From the NCBI GenBank assembly GCA_903857685.1, contig CAIOFO010000126.1, positions 1 through 50,320 of the forward strand: a DNA stretch of 50,320 nucleotides, written 5' to 3'. This document shows positions 40,994 through 49,589 of this stretch, one piece after another; the stretch's first letter is position 1, and each line of letters begins with the position of its first letter. The stretch is from an uncultured Alphaproteobacteria bacterium. Its GTDB lineage: Bacteria > Pseudomonadota > Alphaproteobacteria > Micropepsales > Micropepsaceae. The notes beneath the pieces were generated by a model. The model was not told the origin of the DNA and searched no databases. It worked only from the letters and a program-made list of their open reading frames with translations. Both the position numbers and the translations under genes were made by a program.

Positions 40994-41827
40994 TCAGACG
41001 CCGCCTTCACAGGCCGCCGCCGCAAGGGTGCCGGCCGCCTTGCGGCCGTCCCGCGCCAGAAGATGTATGCCGTCGACGGTCCGCCAATTCGTCCCGGCGA
41101 TCGGCAACCAGCAATAGGTGCTTTTCGGAAAGAGCGTCTCGTAAAGCGCCCGGCGGCCGCTCGCGAACGGCATGTTCCCGAGCGAGGCATCCACCGGCAT
41201 TTCGAAAAATGCGACCGGCACGCCTTCCTGCCGAAACTGGTCCACCAGGGCTTTTACGGGCAACAGCCGGCTGCGCGTCCCGGCGTCGGGCGCCTTGGCA
41301 AAGCCGTTCTGCTGCAGCTTCAGGATTTTCGGAAAGTTTGCGGGTGCAGCCTCGTCCGACGGGTTCAGCCGCCGAAGCGCCCAGACAATGATGTTCATGG
41401 GGCGAAAAGCCCGCCGCGTCAGCCACAGAGCGGCGCGCAACCTGCGCGGCACCGCGCCGGTTGCATTTTCGATATCCGACGGGTTCGCGCCGCTGTCCAG
41501 GAAATTGGCTTCGATCAGCACGCGGGCGGGCAAGGGATGTGTCGCCGCGACGACGGAAAGCCCGGTAAGCGCGCTACCGTCGGCTTGCGAGAGAACCCGC
41601 CAGCCCTGGGGCCAGGCATCGGGCGGGATGCGCGCCGACAGTGAACTGCCCACGATCACCGCAGGCGCCCGCGCCCCGCCATCGACATAGGATTCAAGCC
41701 TGATGGCATTTGCGGTGTACTGATCCGGGCTCGAATTCACGTTGGGCGCGGCAATCCGCAGCACAGCTTCGTATACCCCAAGCACGATCAGGGCGGTTAC
41801 AAAAATCCGGGGCAGCAAATTGGGCAT
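40994..41827 (-). CDS. SGNH-type protein partner of the MBOAT acyltransferase
   Basis: This 277-residue membrane-anchored protein has one N-terminal helix (about 5-25, LLPRIFVTALIVLGVYEAVLRI), then an extracytoplasmic domain beginning AVIVGSSLSARI (SGNH block I, with Ser as the likely nucleophile) and ending with TVDGIHLLARDG (Asp/His of block V). Proteins of the AlgX/AlgJ/DltD type in this position transfer the acyl group delivered by an MBOAT onto a polysaccharide or lipid. It overlaps the MBOAT gene by four bases (ATGA) and is its obligate-looking partner. The start is ATG 41827. No family name beyond SGNH-like is safe. Confidence 0.75.
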   Translation of the reverse strand: MPNLLPRIFVTALIVLGVYEAVLRIAAPNVNSSPDQYTANAIRLESYVDGGARAPAVIVGSSLSARIPPDAWPQGWRVLSQADGSALTGLSVVAATHPLPARVLIEANFLDSGANPSDIENATGAVPRRLRAALWLTRRAFRPMNIIVWALRRLNPSDEAAPANFPKILKLQQNGFAKAPDAGTRSRLLPVKALVDQFRQEGVPVAFFEMPVDASLGNMPFASGRRALYETLFPKSTYCWLPIAGTNWRTVDGIHLLARDGRKAAGTLAAAACEGGV

Positions 41828-43251
41828 CAGAACTGGAAATAGATGAAACTTTGTGGCGGGCCGGGATTGAGCGCGATGGCCGACAGCAGCAAGCCCAGCA
41901 CAACCGGTTTGGCCGCGCCGTCCAGCACCGCAACCGCACCGCGCGCTTGCGCGCGCCGGCGCATCAGATAATGGGCATGGTAGAGCGCCACTGGCAAAAC
42001 ATAAATTGCGACAATGAAGACGGTCGAACGGGCTGTGCGCAAGCCGGTGTTTGAATACAGCGCCACGGCAAATGCTGCCGCATCCGAGACATGCGGCAGC
42101 TTGAAGAGAAGCCAGCCTGCCGTCACCACCGCGAACACCAGGGCCATGCGCACCGCGCGTATCGCCCAGTGCCTGCTCGCATAGAACCGCGTGCCGCGCG
42201 TCGCGCGTTCGCCGACCAGCGCCGCGCCGTGCCAAAAGCCCCAAATGGCATAGCTCCATGCCGCGCCGTGCCACAGCCCGCCCAGCGTCATGACGGTCAT
42301 CAGGTTCAAGGTGGTGCGCGCGGTCCCCTTGCGATTTCCGCCGAGCGGGTAATAGAGATATTCCCGCAGCCAGGACGACAGCGAGATGTGCCAGCGCGTC
42401 CAGAATTCGGAAAACGTCTCGGCGATATAGGGGAAATTGAAATTGATCGGCAGCTGATACCCGAACAGGCGCGCCAGCCCGATGGCGATCAGCGAATAAC
42501 CCGCGAAGTCGGCGAATATCTGCGCCGAATAGCCGATCAGAAACACCACCAGGTTCAGGCTCGAATAGCCCTGGAAATAGGGATAGGCGATCCAGAAGGT
42601 TTGCTGGCTCAAATTGTCCGCGATTACCACTTTCAGGAAATAGCCGACAATGAGCGCGCTCGCCGCCTTGTCCCAGTCAATGTCGCCAAAGCGCTTGGCG
42701 CCGATCTGCGGATAGAATTGATGCGCCTTGACGATCGGGCCGGCGATAAGCTGCGGAAAGAACGATACATATAGCAGCGTGTTCTTCGCATGCTCGCCGA
42801 AGCCGCGCGCGCTCGACACGTCATCGCGCGCCGGGCCTGGCCGGAAGGTGTCGAGCAGCAGGCTGATGCCGTGAAATGTGTAAAACGAAATGCCGATGGG
42901 CAACGGCAGCAGCAGAAGTGTGTGGACGGGACCGCTCTGTGCGGAAAGCAGCGACGGGAAGGTTATGCCCAGAAGCCGGTTGTACTTGAAGAAGGCCAGA
43001 ACGCCGAGATTGATGGCAACGCCTGCCGCCGCCCAGGCGCGCGGATTGCGGCCCCGCACAACCTGCCGGCTGAAAACCACATCAACGGCCGCAACCGCGA
43101 GCAACAGCGCCAGGAGCCGCGGGTTGTCGAAGGCATAGAAAAACAGACTCGCCGTGATCAGCCAGCAACTCTGCCACCGGCCGGGCAGCAGGTAATAGAT
43201 CGCGAAAACTGCCGCGAGGAACGCGAAGAACGCACTGGACGTGAATAGCAT
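41827..43251 (-). CDS. MBOAT-family O-acyltransferase (AlgI-like)
   Basis: The 474-residue membrane protein has 10-12 helices. It carries the MBOAT landmarks SFYTFHGISLLLDTFR, FFPQLIAGPIVKAHQFYPQI, FADFAGYSLIAIGLARLFGYQLPINFNFPY, EFWTRWHISLSSWLREYLYYPLGGNRKG and the catalytic His segment GGLWHGAAWSYAIWGFWHG. AlgI-like MBOATs move an acetyl or other acyl group across the inner membrane for exopolysaccharide O-acylation. Here it is coupled to an SGNH-type transferase. The target may be the glycan made by the glycosyltransferases upstream. ATG 43251 begins a typical MLFTSSAFF N-terminus. The gene heads its operon; the promoter lies in 43252-43400. Confidence 0.92.
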   Translation of the reverse strand: MLFTSSAFFAFLAAVFAIYYLLPGRWQSCWLITASLFFYAFDNPRLLALLLAVAAVDVVFSRQVVRGRNPRAWAAAGVAINLGVLAFFKYNRLLGITFPSLLSAQSGPVHTLLLLPLPIGISFYTFHGISLLLDTFRPGPARDDVSSARGFGEHAKNTLLYVSFFPQLIAGPIVKAHQFYPQIGAKRFGDIDWDKAASALIVGYFLKVVIADNLSQQTFWIAYPYFQGYSSLNLVVFLIGYSAQIFADFAGYSLIAIGLARLFGYQLPINFNFPYIAETFSEFWTRWHISLSSWLREYLYYPLGGNRKGTARTTLNLMTVMTLGGLWHGAAWSYAIWGFWHGAALVGERATRGTRFYASRHWAIRAVRMALVFAVVTAGWLLFKLPHVSDAAAFAVALYSNTGLRTARSTVFIVAIYVLPVALYHAHYLMRRRAQARGAVAVLDGAAKPVVLGLLLSAIALNPGPPQSFIYFQF

Positions 43252-43990
43252 TGATCAGGCCTCTGGTGACCGAATTGCGTCCTGCTCAGAAATTAAGCAG
43301 CAGACTTGAATCGCCGGAAGATACATCGAATTGTTTTGATTGCGAGATTTGATCCCGTCACAACGCGCGCGCACAAGGGCGAATGCGCTGATGGCGCCCG
43401 GAAACAGGCACCCTCAACATATCCAAATCAATAGCTTACCGGAATGCGGGGCACCGGAACTTAGGGGATGTCAGCTTCTGAGCCTATTCCGCCAGACCCG
43501 GACTATATCGCCCCACTGGTCCGGGAAGATGCAGGGCGGCAGCCATAGCGCCGCCGCATCACCTCGGGCATCGGTATTCACCGCAGATCGGGCCTGAGCA
43601 AAGTGCCGCGCGATATTCCTTGGCAGTCCAATGATGTCATCCGGGCAATGAATTGCTGCATTCGCTAATTGAGCTGCCGGATGCGCCCGCAGCGCAGCAT
43701 TTTGGTTATTGCGTGTCCCCGCAGTGCTTGGCCGCCATCGTGCGTCATTCCTCACCGCGCCTGCGAAGGCGCAAGTTGGTTCGTGGACGGAATAATGACC
43801 ACCGATTAAGCATGGGCACATTTGAGGCATGCATGAAAAGTTCATGATATTCGCAACTTAGGTGATACGAATGCGTTCCGCTTGATGTTAGATTGAGTCG
43901 TTTTCCGAGAAGGAATTGATCGTCTCATTCTTCCTTCAACGTGCAATTTACGGCCGCGAATTATCAGACGGTCTTTTCAAGGAGTAGAAC
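43252..43990. other. Long intergenic region before the TPR gene
   Basis: These 739 bases contain no gene I can support. The open stretches there (for example 43471-43845, minus) have translations without family features and look accidental. A hairpin resembling a dispersed intergenic repeat lies at 43757-43772. The last 150 bases are A/T-richer and should hold the promoter of the TPR gene. Confidence 0.55.
43757..43772. repeat. Possible REP-like hairpin
   Basis: GCGCC-TGCGAA-GGCGC is a perfect 5-base stem inside GTCATTCCTCACCGCGCC..., a context like the short dispersed repeats (GTCATTCC...GCGAAGGC...) of many alphaproteobacterial genomes. Only one copy is visible here, so repeat status is unproven. 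Confidence 0.3.
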
Positions 43991-44590
43991 ATGAAACTGC
44001 ATTATTCATCTGCCTTCATCGTCGCCGGCCTGCTGGCTGCATTGCCGGCGCGTGCCGATGACGGCCTTACCCGCATTGGACAAACGCCTGCCGTCGATTG
44101 CTTCAAGGCCGCAGCCACGGTTTCGCGCACGGGCAATGCGCTTTCGGACATGCAGCGCAACCATGCGATGAAGAATTGCGCCCAGGCGCTGAACGGAAAC
44201 TTGCTGGACAAGGATCGCATCGCGACACTTGTAAACCGCGGCACCATCGAAGCGGCTTCCGGCGAACTTGACTCATCGCTGGCCGATTATGACGCCGCGC
44301 TCTCCCTCAATCCGTCGAATGCCGACGTTTACATCAACCGCGGCACCGCCTTCATGCGCGGCGCGCGCTATGAAGAGGCGCGGGCCGATTTCGACAAGGC
44401 ACTGTCGCTGCAGCCGACCAACAGTTACATCGCCTATTTCAACCGGGGCATGGCGCTGGAAAAGTCGGGAAATCTCACCGCGGCCTATGCCGATTACAAG
44501 CAGGCTGTCGCCTTGGCTCCCGATTACCAGCCCGCCAAGGCAGAACTGGCGCGCTTTCAAACCGTGACGCGGCCCTCAAGCCACGGCTGA
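43991..44590 (+). CDS. Exported TPR-repeat protein
   Basis: The 199-residue product has a signal peptide at 1-22 (IVAGLLAALPARAD). Three tetratricopeptide repeats follow from about residue 80: RIATLVNRGTIEAASGELDSSLADYDAALSLNPSN, ADVYINRGTAFMRGARYEEARADFDKALSLQPTN and SYIAYFNRGMALEKSGNLTAAYADYKQAVALAPDY. TPRs bind other proteins, here in the periplasm; partners are unknown. AAGGAGT eight bases before ATG 43991 is a strong ribosome site. The gene stands alone and is followed by a good terminator at 44621. Confidence 0.9.
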   Translation: MKLHYSSAFIVAGLLAALPARADDGLTRIGQTPAVDCFKAAATVSRTGNALSDMQRNHAMKNCAQALNGNLLDKDRIATLVNRGTIEAASGELDSSLADYDAALSLNPSNADVYINRGTAFMRGARYEEARADFDKALSLQPTNSYIAYFNRGMALEKSGNLTAAYADYKQAVALAPDYQPAKAELARFQTVTRPSSHG

Positions 44591-44620
44591 AAGCCGGCTA
44601 TCCAAGTCTCCATCTCTGGG

Positions 44621-44656
44621 AGTGGCGCGCAGTTACATGCGCGCCACTTTCGTTTT
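44621..44656 (+). terminator. Rho-independent terminator after the TPR gene
   Basis: AGTGGCGCGCA and TGCGCGCCACT form a perfect 11-pair stem with a 6-base loop, followed by TTCGTTTT. It lies 31 bases after the TPR gene stop. This is the best terminator in the window. Confidence 0.85.
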
Positions 44657-44661
44657 GAGGC

Positions 44662-44980
44662 TCACGGATTCGGGATAGTGATGTGATCGGGCAACCCGAT
44701 CGCCTGCAGCAGGCTGGCGCCGACGCCGCCGGGAAATGTTTCTCCCGGGCAGGTCAGGACCGGCAGCCCGGCCCAAAGGGTGGGCGCGAAAGCGTCTTTG
44801 CCATACCGAATTGCTGCCTGCGGATTGCGAGCAGCGCGCCTGATTCTTGGGCAATGCATTGCTCCTGCACGTGAATCCGCCCGGATTTTCCCGGCAAACC
44901 CGAACTGCGGCTCTGGTATGCAAATTGCTCAATACAGTGTGAGCCATCGCGACTTGCCGCAAGAGCCAGACCGCCTGGAT
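44662..44980 (-). pseudogene. Decayed C-terminal fragment of a SPINDLY/O-GlcNAc-transferase-like glycosyltransferase
   Basis: No intact gene is present, but the minus strand keeps recognisable pieces in different frames. One frame has AVWLLRQVAMAHTVLSNLHTRAAVR, matching the VxWLL...A..NL..EA segment of bacterial OGT-like enzymes. Another frame has YGKDAFAPTLWAGLPVLTCPGETF followed by GVGASLLQAIGLPDHI, which matches the highly conserved LWAGLPVLTC.G.TF..RV..SLL.A.GLPEL block. At least one frameshift separates them, the upstream TPR part is missing and a stop follows directly. This is a broken, truncated remnant. The intact TPR gene next to it is on the opposite strand, so it is not its other half. 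Confidence 0.6.
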
Positions 44981-45027
44981 CAGGAAATGTCCCGGATTGT
45001 CCGTCAACAGATAATCGGGAGCTGAAG

Positions 45028-45273
45028 ATGTCGATCACGCATGCCAAGGAAATGGCCTCAGGCCTCATGACGTTCGCCGTAGCGTTGACGCTGGTTTCGG
45101 CCCCTGCCGCTTATATGCTGCCCGGCAATGCGAATATTCCGGGCCTTGCGGTTTCCGGCTCCGCGGGTTCCTACGCCGGCATGACGGTGGCAATGCCGGT
45201 CAGTGGCGCCGGCGAACAGGCCGTCAAATTTCACAAATCCGGGCACGTTCACCTGAAGCATGCCGGTTCGTAA
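45028..45273 (+). CDS. Small exported protein, unknown
   Basis: The 81-residue product has an N-terminal hydrophobic segment (residues 10-29, ASGLMTFAVALTLVSAPAAYM) consistent with a signal peptide. A Gly/Ala/Ser-rich tail follows, ending HKSGHVHLKHAGS with three histidines. GGGAG eight bases before ATG 45028 supports translation. I recognise no family. It lies between the decayed glycosyltransferase fragment and the convergent acylase gene and could be a lone small gene. Confidence 0.5.
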   Translation: MSITHAKEMASGLMTFAVALTLVSAPAAYMLPGNANIPGLAVSGSAGSYAGMTVAMPVSGAGEQAVKFHKSGHVHLKHAGS

Positions 45274-45355
45274 TTCCGGGCGGCATTGCCGGGAACCGGC
45301 TGGCTGCATAGGCTTGCTCCGCCAGCAACTCCAGACCTTTCACCTCGACCCGATA

Positions 45356-45375
45356 AGGCCGGAACAAGGCGGCCT
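45356..45375. other. Hairpin between convergent genes
   Basis: AGGCCG and CGGCCT form a perfect 6-pair stem with an 8-base loop between the small exported gene and the acylase gene. It could help terminate both transcripts but lacks a T-run on either strand. Confidence 0.3.
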
Positions 45376-45412
45376 GCCTTAACAAAATCTCGTCCAAATT
45401 TGCCGGCCGGAC

Positions 45413-47767
45413 CTATTGCGGCAAAAGCGTCAGCTTGTGCGCCGTCTGCCTGTCGACCGCCGCGCGTGTGAACGGCAGGTTGAAATAGACGCCGTCCGCA
45501 AGCTTCTGCCGCTGATTTCCGTAATAAGGGCTTCCGGGCTGCGCGGATTCTCCGGGCGCGTTGGTCGCCATCGTCTTGTCCACGTCCGCCAGATCGATGA
45601 TGCGCCTGAAATGCGCGCCGGTGGCGTTGATGTCGTTGAACCCGCCCGGCCGCTCGACCGGCTGCAGACTGAACTTGTCGACGAACATATGCTGCAACTT
45701 GCTCTCGTTGATGCGGCCGTATCGCCACTGCGCCTGGTTGGGACCCCAGTCCTTCGTTATCCGGTCCAGCGCCTCCTGCAAGCCTTGTTCGACGAGCGCA
45801 TGCTGTGCCGGGCCCGGCTTGGCAGCGACCGCTTTTTGGCCCGCCTCCGTCGTTGTCCACCGGACATAGATCGCACCGGGCACGGTATCCTTGGTGAGGA
45901 TCCGGTCCCAGTCCGCGATCATGGCGCGTGCTTTCTCGGCGTCGGGATTGTTGGCCGTCCACCCCTTGAAGAGCGGCGCGTCGCGCTCGGCATGCAGCGA
46001 GTAGCTGTCCTGCTGGATGCGCTCCATGTCCTCGATCGTGAACGGCTTGTGCTCGGCAATCTGCTTGTCGAGCAACTGGCGGATTCGCGAGATGCGGGCG
46101 ATATCGGCATCCTTCGTCGTATTGTAGAAGACCGGCCGCCCCTTGTAGTCCGCCGGGTGGGTGTTGTTGTTTGCGGTCGCGATATAGCCGCGCGCCGGGT
46201 TGTATTCGCGCGGCAGATCACTCCGGAACCCTTTCCACTCATACTTCCCCGTCCCGGGAACGGGCAGCCGCCCGGTCCATCCGTCGCGGTCGGGCGCAAA
46301 GCCGGAGACCTGCAGCGCGATATTCCCCTTCGTGTCGCCGCAGATCAGATTGTGCGACGGAAGCTTCCAGGCCATGGCGCGATCGAAGAAGTCCTCGCAA
46401 CTGGCCGCTTGCGCAAGCTTCAGGCTGCCCCGGAACGGCGCCGTGCCCGGCTCCTGGTCCGGGGATCTGGCGGCGAATGCGATGTGCTGCGCCGGGTCCT
46501 CGTAAAACACCGGACCGTGCTTTGAGAATTTCAGCTCCACCACCCGGGGCTTGTCCTCACCCTTGACCTTGATCTCCTCGCGGATGGTCTTCATCGGCAC
46601 CCAGGCGCCGTTGAACTTCGTCTCGTTCGAATTGTCAGGATTGGTCTGCTCGACATAGGTGTCCACCTCGTCGATGCCGGCGAAGGTCACACCCCACGCC
46701 ATGTTCTGGTTGTTGCCGAGGTCCACGCCGACAAAGGGCGGCTCGCCGCCGCCGATCACATGCCAGCCCGGCGCATCCAGTTGCACAAAGTACCGCAACG
46801 AAGGCAGCGAGACTGTGCGATGCGGATCGTTCGAGACGATGGGCACACCGCTCGCCGTGAGCTTGCCGCTCACCACCCAATTGTTGCTGCCGTCCATGTC
46901 CTGCATCTGGGGCATCAGCCGCGCCGCCATCTTTGCCGGCACGAGCGAACGGTATGCCGCCACGATTTCGGGGGCCGGCAGCTTTCCGGGTTCGAAGGGA
47001 TCGCCTTCGCCTTTTCGTGAGGCGGCCAAAGCGTCTTGCGTGATCCAGTTCAGGTCGAGACCTTCGGGCACCTTCAAATCGTCATAGGGGTCCGGAGCGT
47101 TGCGCCGGTTGGCTTCCTTTGCCCCATACTTCTTCACATCCAGTGCAAGCTGAAGCTCGGCGGTCGGCCCTCCGCTCGTGCTGTCGATGTTGAGTTGCGA
47201 CCAGCGCAAGGCCACTGTTTCCGCCGTCCATGGCTCCGGCTTGACGCCGATCAGCTTGAATTCCACCGGCAAATTGCCGGCGTGACTGGCGATGTACGTA
47301 TTGTGGCCGTTGGCCCAAGCCGTGAACAGCCGTTTCGCGTCCGGGCCATAGCTGTTCCACTCCTTGTCGTCCCACGGGCCACGGAACATCATCAGGCGTG
47401 CGCGGGCGTCGTAATCAAAGGCTTTCGGGCCAAAAATCTCCGCCAGCCGCCCCTCACGCCAGCGGCGCCACATCTCCATCTGCCAGAGGCGATCCTGCGC
47501 CATCACATAGCCCTGCGCGAAGAACAGGTCGTCGTCGTTCTTCGCAAAGATATGTGGAATGCCCTGTTTGTCGCGGATGATCTCCACCGGCTGTTTCAGG
47601 CCGGTGACCTTCAGGCTTCCATCGATCGCGGCCAGCGATCGGCGGGCCAGTTCGTCGAGCGAAGCCGGCGCCGATGGGCCCTTCGGCGCACGCTGCGAAC
47701 ACGCCGCGGTGAATGAGACTATTGCGGCAAAACACAGAAGGCACGCATAAGTACGGGACAGACGCAT
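45413..47767 (-). CDS. Penicillin acylase-family (S45) Ntn hydrolase
   Basis: This 784-residue precursor has an N-terminal signal with a near-lipobox (VSFTAACS), so it is exported and perhaps lipid-anchored. The alpha-chain part includes IIRDKQGIPHIFAKNDDDLFFAQGYVMAQDRLWQMEMWRR. The beta chain would begin at S294 in DGSNNWVVSG, the autocatalytic cleavage site and nucleophile of S45 acylases, followed by SNDPHRTVSLPS. Family members cleave amide bonds in penicillins, N-acyl-homoserine lactones or other acyl amides; the substrate here is unknown. ATG 47767 is chosen because it precedes the signal peptide. A perfect FixK/FNR box lies 79 bases upstream (47846-47859), so oxygen-linked control is likely. 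Confidence 0.92.
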   Translation of the reverse strand: MRLSRTYACLLCFAAIVSFTAACSQRAPKGPSAPASLDELARRSLAAIDGSLKVTGLKQPVEIIRDKQGIPHIFAKNDDDLFFAQGYVMAQDRLWQMEMWRRWREGRLAEIFGPKAFDYDARARLMMFRGPWDDKEWNSYGPDAKRLFTAWANGHNTYIASHAGNLPVEFKLIGVKPEPWTAETVALRWSQLNIDSTSGGPTAELQLALDVKKYGAKEANRRNAPDPYDDLKVPEGLDLNWITQDALAASRKGEGDPFEPGKLPAPEIVAAYRSLVPAKMAARLMPQMQDMDGSNNWVVSGKLTASGVPIVSNDPHRTVSLPSLRYFVQLDAPGWHVIGGGEPPFVGVDLGNNQNMAWGVTFAGIDEVDTYVEQTNPDNSNETKFNGAWVPMKTIREEIKVKGEDKPRVVELKFSKHGPVFYEDPAQHIAFAARSPDQEPGTAPFRGSLKLAQAASCEDFFDRAMAWKLPSHNLICGDTKGNIALQVSGFAPDRDGWTGRLPVPGTGKYEWKGFRSDLPREYNPARGYIATANNNTHPADYKGRPVFYNTTKDADIARISRIRQLLDKQIAEHKPFTIEDMERIQQDSYSLHAERDAPLFKGWTANNPDAEKARAMIADWDRILTKDTVPGAIYVRWTTTEAGQKAVAAKPGPAQHALVEQGLQEALDRITKDWGPNQAQWRYGRINESKLQHMFVDKFSLQPVERPGGFNDINATGAHFRRIIDLADVDKTMATNAPGESAQPGSPYYGNQRQKLADGVYFNLPFTRAAVDRQTAHKLTLLPQ

Positions 47768-47845
47768 CGGACCCCCCAATAGCCGGCCGTTTGTAGGCGG
47801 GTATTCCGCCAATGACAATGGATTTTGCGGCGCGCCCCAAGTCAA

Positions 47846-47859
47846 TTGATTTGTATCAA
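47846..47859. promoter_or_regulatory. Perfect FNR/FixK box (TTGAT-N4-ATCAA)
   Basis: TTGATTTGTATCAA matches the FNR/FixK consensus at all ten specified bases. It lies between the divergent acylase (79 bases from its ATG) and spermidine synthase-like gene (160 bases from its ATG), an activator-type position for the acylase. The FixK-like protein at 13173 has the E-x-x-S-R recognition helix that reads this sequence. Confidence 0.8.
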
Positions 47860-48018
47860 AATAACTATCGGTGCGGCACCATGCCAACAGATATACCATT
47901 GGCAATCAGGACCCGGCGGCGTTGCACAACAACAAGCGCGTCGCGGGCGCCTGCTATAGGCATCACCCAGAGCCCCGCCTGCGCACAGCCGGCGGGCGCT
48001 GCGCAGGAGCAAGTTTTC

Positions 48019-48699
48019 ATGATCCCTTGGGTCCAACTGGATACGGCGACAGTGCCAGGCGGCGGCGGCGAACTCAGGCTGATGCGGCGAGGCAATGAGT
48101 TTTCGATCCTGGTGGGCTCCGCCACACTCATGAACAGCCGGATGAACAGCTCTGAAACATTGCTCGCGGAAGTGGCCTGCGATCGCCTTCGTGGTCGCAA
48201 GAACTGCCAGATACTGATCGGCGGGTATGGGATGGGCTTCACGCTGCGGGCCGCGCTCGCCGGACTTGGCGCCGATGTCCGGGTCCTGGTCGCCGAACTG
48301 GTGCCCGCAGTTATGGAATGGGCACGCGGCCCCATGGTTGAGCTGACCGCCGACTGCCTCAGCGACCCCAGGGTCAGCGTCCGCGAGATCAACGTCGGCA
48401 GCTTGATCGCTTCTGGGCGGTCGGCCTTCGATGCAATACTGCTCGACGTGGACAATGGACCGGACGGCTTTACCCGACGCGCGAACGATAATCTTTATGA
48501 CCTGCGAGGACTTGAAACAGCCCGCAAAGCGCTTCGCCCAAAAGGCGTGCTCGTCATATGGTCGGCGGCGCCGGACAGGGAATTCGCCAGCCGCCTCGGC
48601 CGCGCGGGCTTTGCCGTGGAGGAGATCGAAGCCCGCGCCAGCAAGGGCCGCGGCGGACGGCATGTCATATGGATCGCGACAAACTTGGCTTCGGCTTAG
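48019..48699 (+). CDS. Spermidine synthase-like methyltransferase-fold protein
   Basis: The 226-residue protein has the Rossmann core of spermidine synthase-like and class I SAM proteins: ILIGGYGMGFTLRAAL (motif I), VLVAELVPAVMEWARG (acidic second strand), AFDAILLDVDNGPDGF (the catalytic-Asp segment of the spermidine synthase group) and ARKALRPKGVLVIWS. It is shorter than true SpeE and lacks its N-terminal beta domain, so polyamine synthesis is not certain. ATG 48019 has CAGGAG nine bases upstream. An in-frame extension to 47812 runs through the FixK box region and is not coding. It may share control with the divergent acylase. Confidence 0.8.
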   Translation: MIPWVQLDTATVPGGGGELRLMRRGNEFSILVGSATLMNSRMNSSETLLAEVACDRLRGRKNCQILIGGYGMGFTLRAALAGLGADVRVLVAELVPAVMEWARGPMVELTADCLSDPRVSVREINVGSLIASGRSAFDAILLDVDNGPDGFTRRANDNLYDLRGLETARKALRPKGVLVIWSAAPDREFASRLGRAGFAVEEIEARASKGRGGRHVIWIATNLASA

Positions 48700-48918
48700 A
48701 GCCGCGAAGCGATGCCTCAAGGCAAACAAAGGCAAATTGGCTAATGGTGCCCAGGGACGTAACCGCACTATTCATATAACTCATTGATATAATGCACTTA
48801 TTATAAATATAATTTGGAACATACCAACATAAATACCATCAGAAAACAGGACTGAAACGGGAATCGTTTTGAGGACAAATTCGGCCATTAGGTGACCAAT
48901 ATGTCTGTCGTCCGTTTG
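48700..48918. other. AT-rich spacer at the edge of a lower-GC segment
   Basis: These 219 bases are clearly A/T-rich (for example the run 48779-48835) compared with the rest of the window. I see no gene. The region to the right, 48919 onward, also has lower GC and different codon use, so this may be the border of acquired DNA. Confidence 0.6.
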
Positions 48919-49506
48919 TCAGACCAGAGCCTTGTAGATAATGAATAACCCGATTGCAGCAAACAACGCTGCGCTAATCATGTTGAGCAATCTGGGTTTC
49001 AGAACTTTGCCAAGCCGCGAGCCCGAATAGGCCGCAACAAGGGTAATAGCCCACAGTGCCAATACAGCACCTATGCCGACAGACAACGGCTGTCCGTTCC
49101 GCGCAACAATGGCTGCCGTGGCCAATTGTGTCAGGTCTCCCCACTCAGCGGCAAATATAACAAGAAAGCTGATTAGCCAGACCGGCCTTTGTGATTTGGC
49201 CTTTTCAAGACTCGCCACTTCTTCCTTCTCATCGGCCTTCTCATTTCGCCTTAGTGCAAGAACCGCGAAAACCAGGAAGCCTATGCCTGACGCGATCTGA
49301 ATAGGTTTCGCCGGCAGTAGAGTCAGGATGCCCCCAGCGATAATGGCGATAATCGTTTGGATGAGGAACGCAAGCCACGCACCAGCAATCACATCTCTCG
49401 CTCTGTATTTTGTAGAAAGAATTAGAGTTGCGATCGCAGTCTTATCCGGCAATTCTGCAACGAAGATGATGCAGAACGTCGAAATCATGAGGGAAAGCGA
49501 AATCAT
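48919..49506 (-). CDS. TMEM165/GDT1-family cation transporter
   Basis: The 195-residue membrane protein has about six helices in two halves, each with the family motif: ELPDKTA near residue 18 and EWGDLTQ near residue 120. A charged loop (RRNEKADEKEEVASLEKAKSQ) separates the halves. This is the UPF0016/GDT1 plan, and members move manganese or calcium against protons. ATG 49506 precedes the first helix; upstream sequence in this frame has no membrane or family character. Its codons are less GC-rich than those of the main gene set, consistent with the rest of this end of the window. It diverges from the repressor gene, with the palindromic operator between them. Confidence 0.9.
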   Translation of the reverse strand: MISLSLMISTFCIIFVAELPDKTAIATLILSTKYRARDVIAGAWLAFLIQTIIAIIAGGILTLLPAKPIQIASGIGFLVFAVLALRRNEKADEKEEVASLEKAKSQRPVWLISFLVIFAAEWGDLTQLATAAIVARNGQPLSVGIGAVLALWAITLVAAYSGSRLGKVLKPRLLNMISAALFAAIGLFIIYKALV

Positions 49507-49589
49507 CGGGACGCCAATGCGGTTTAGAGACGGATCAGACGTTTCTAAGTTTAAGGGAACGCAAGGCTGCCACCTACCGCTGGATTTAT

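Noticed and set aside
24764-43251. A mobile capsule island carried by insertion sequences
   Set aside because: No transposase, inverted-repeat ends or composition change are visible; genes have the same GC and tight packing as the rest.
43471-43845. A 124-residue minus-strand frame in the gap before the TPR gene
   Set aside because: No domain, Cys/Pro-rich start, and part of it runs through a hairpin like common intergenic repeats.
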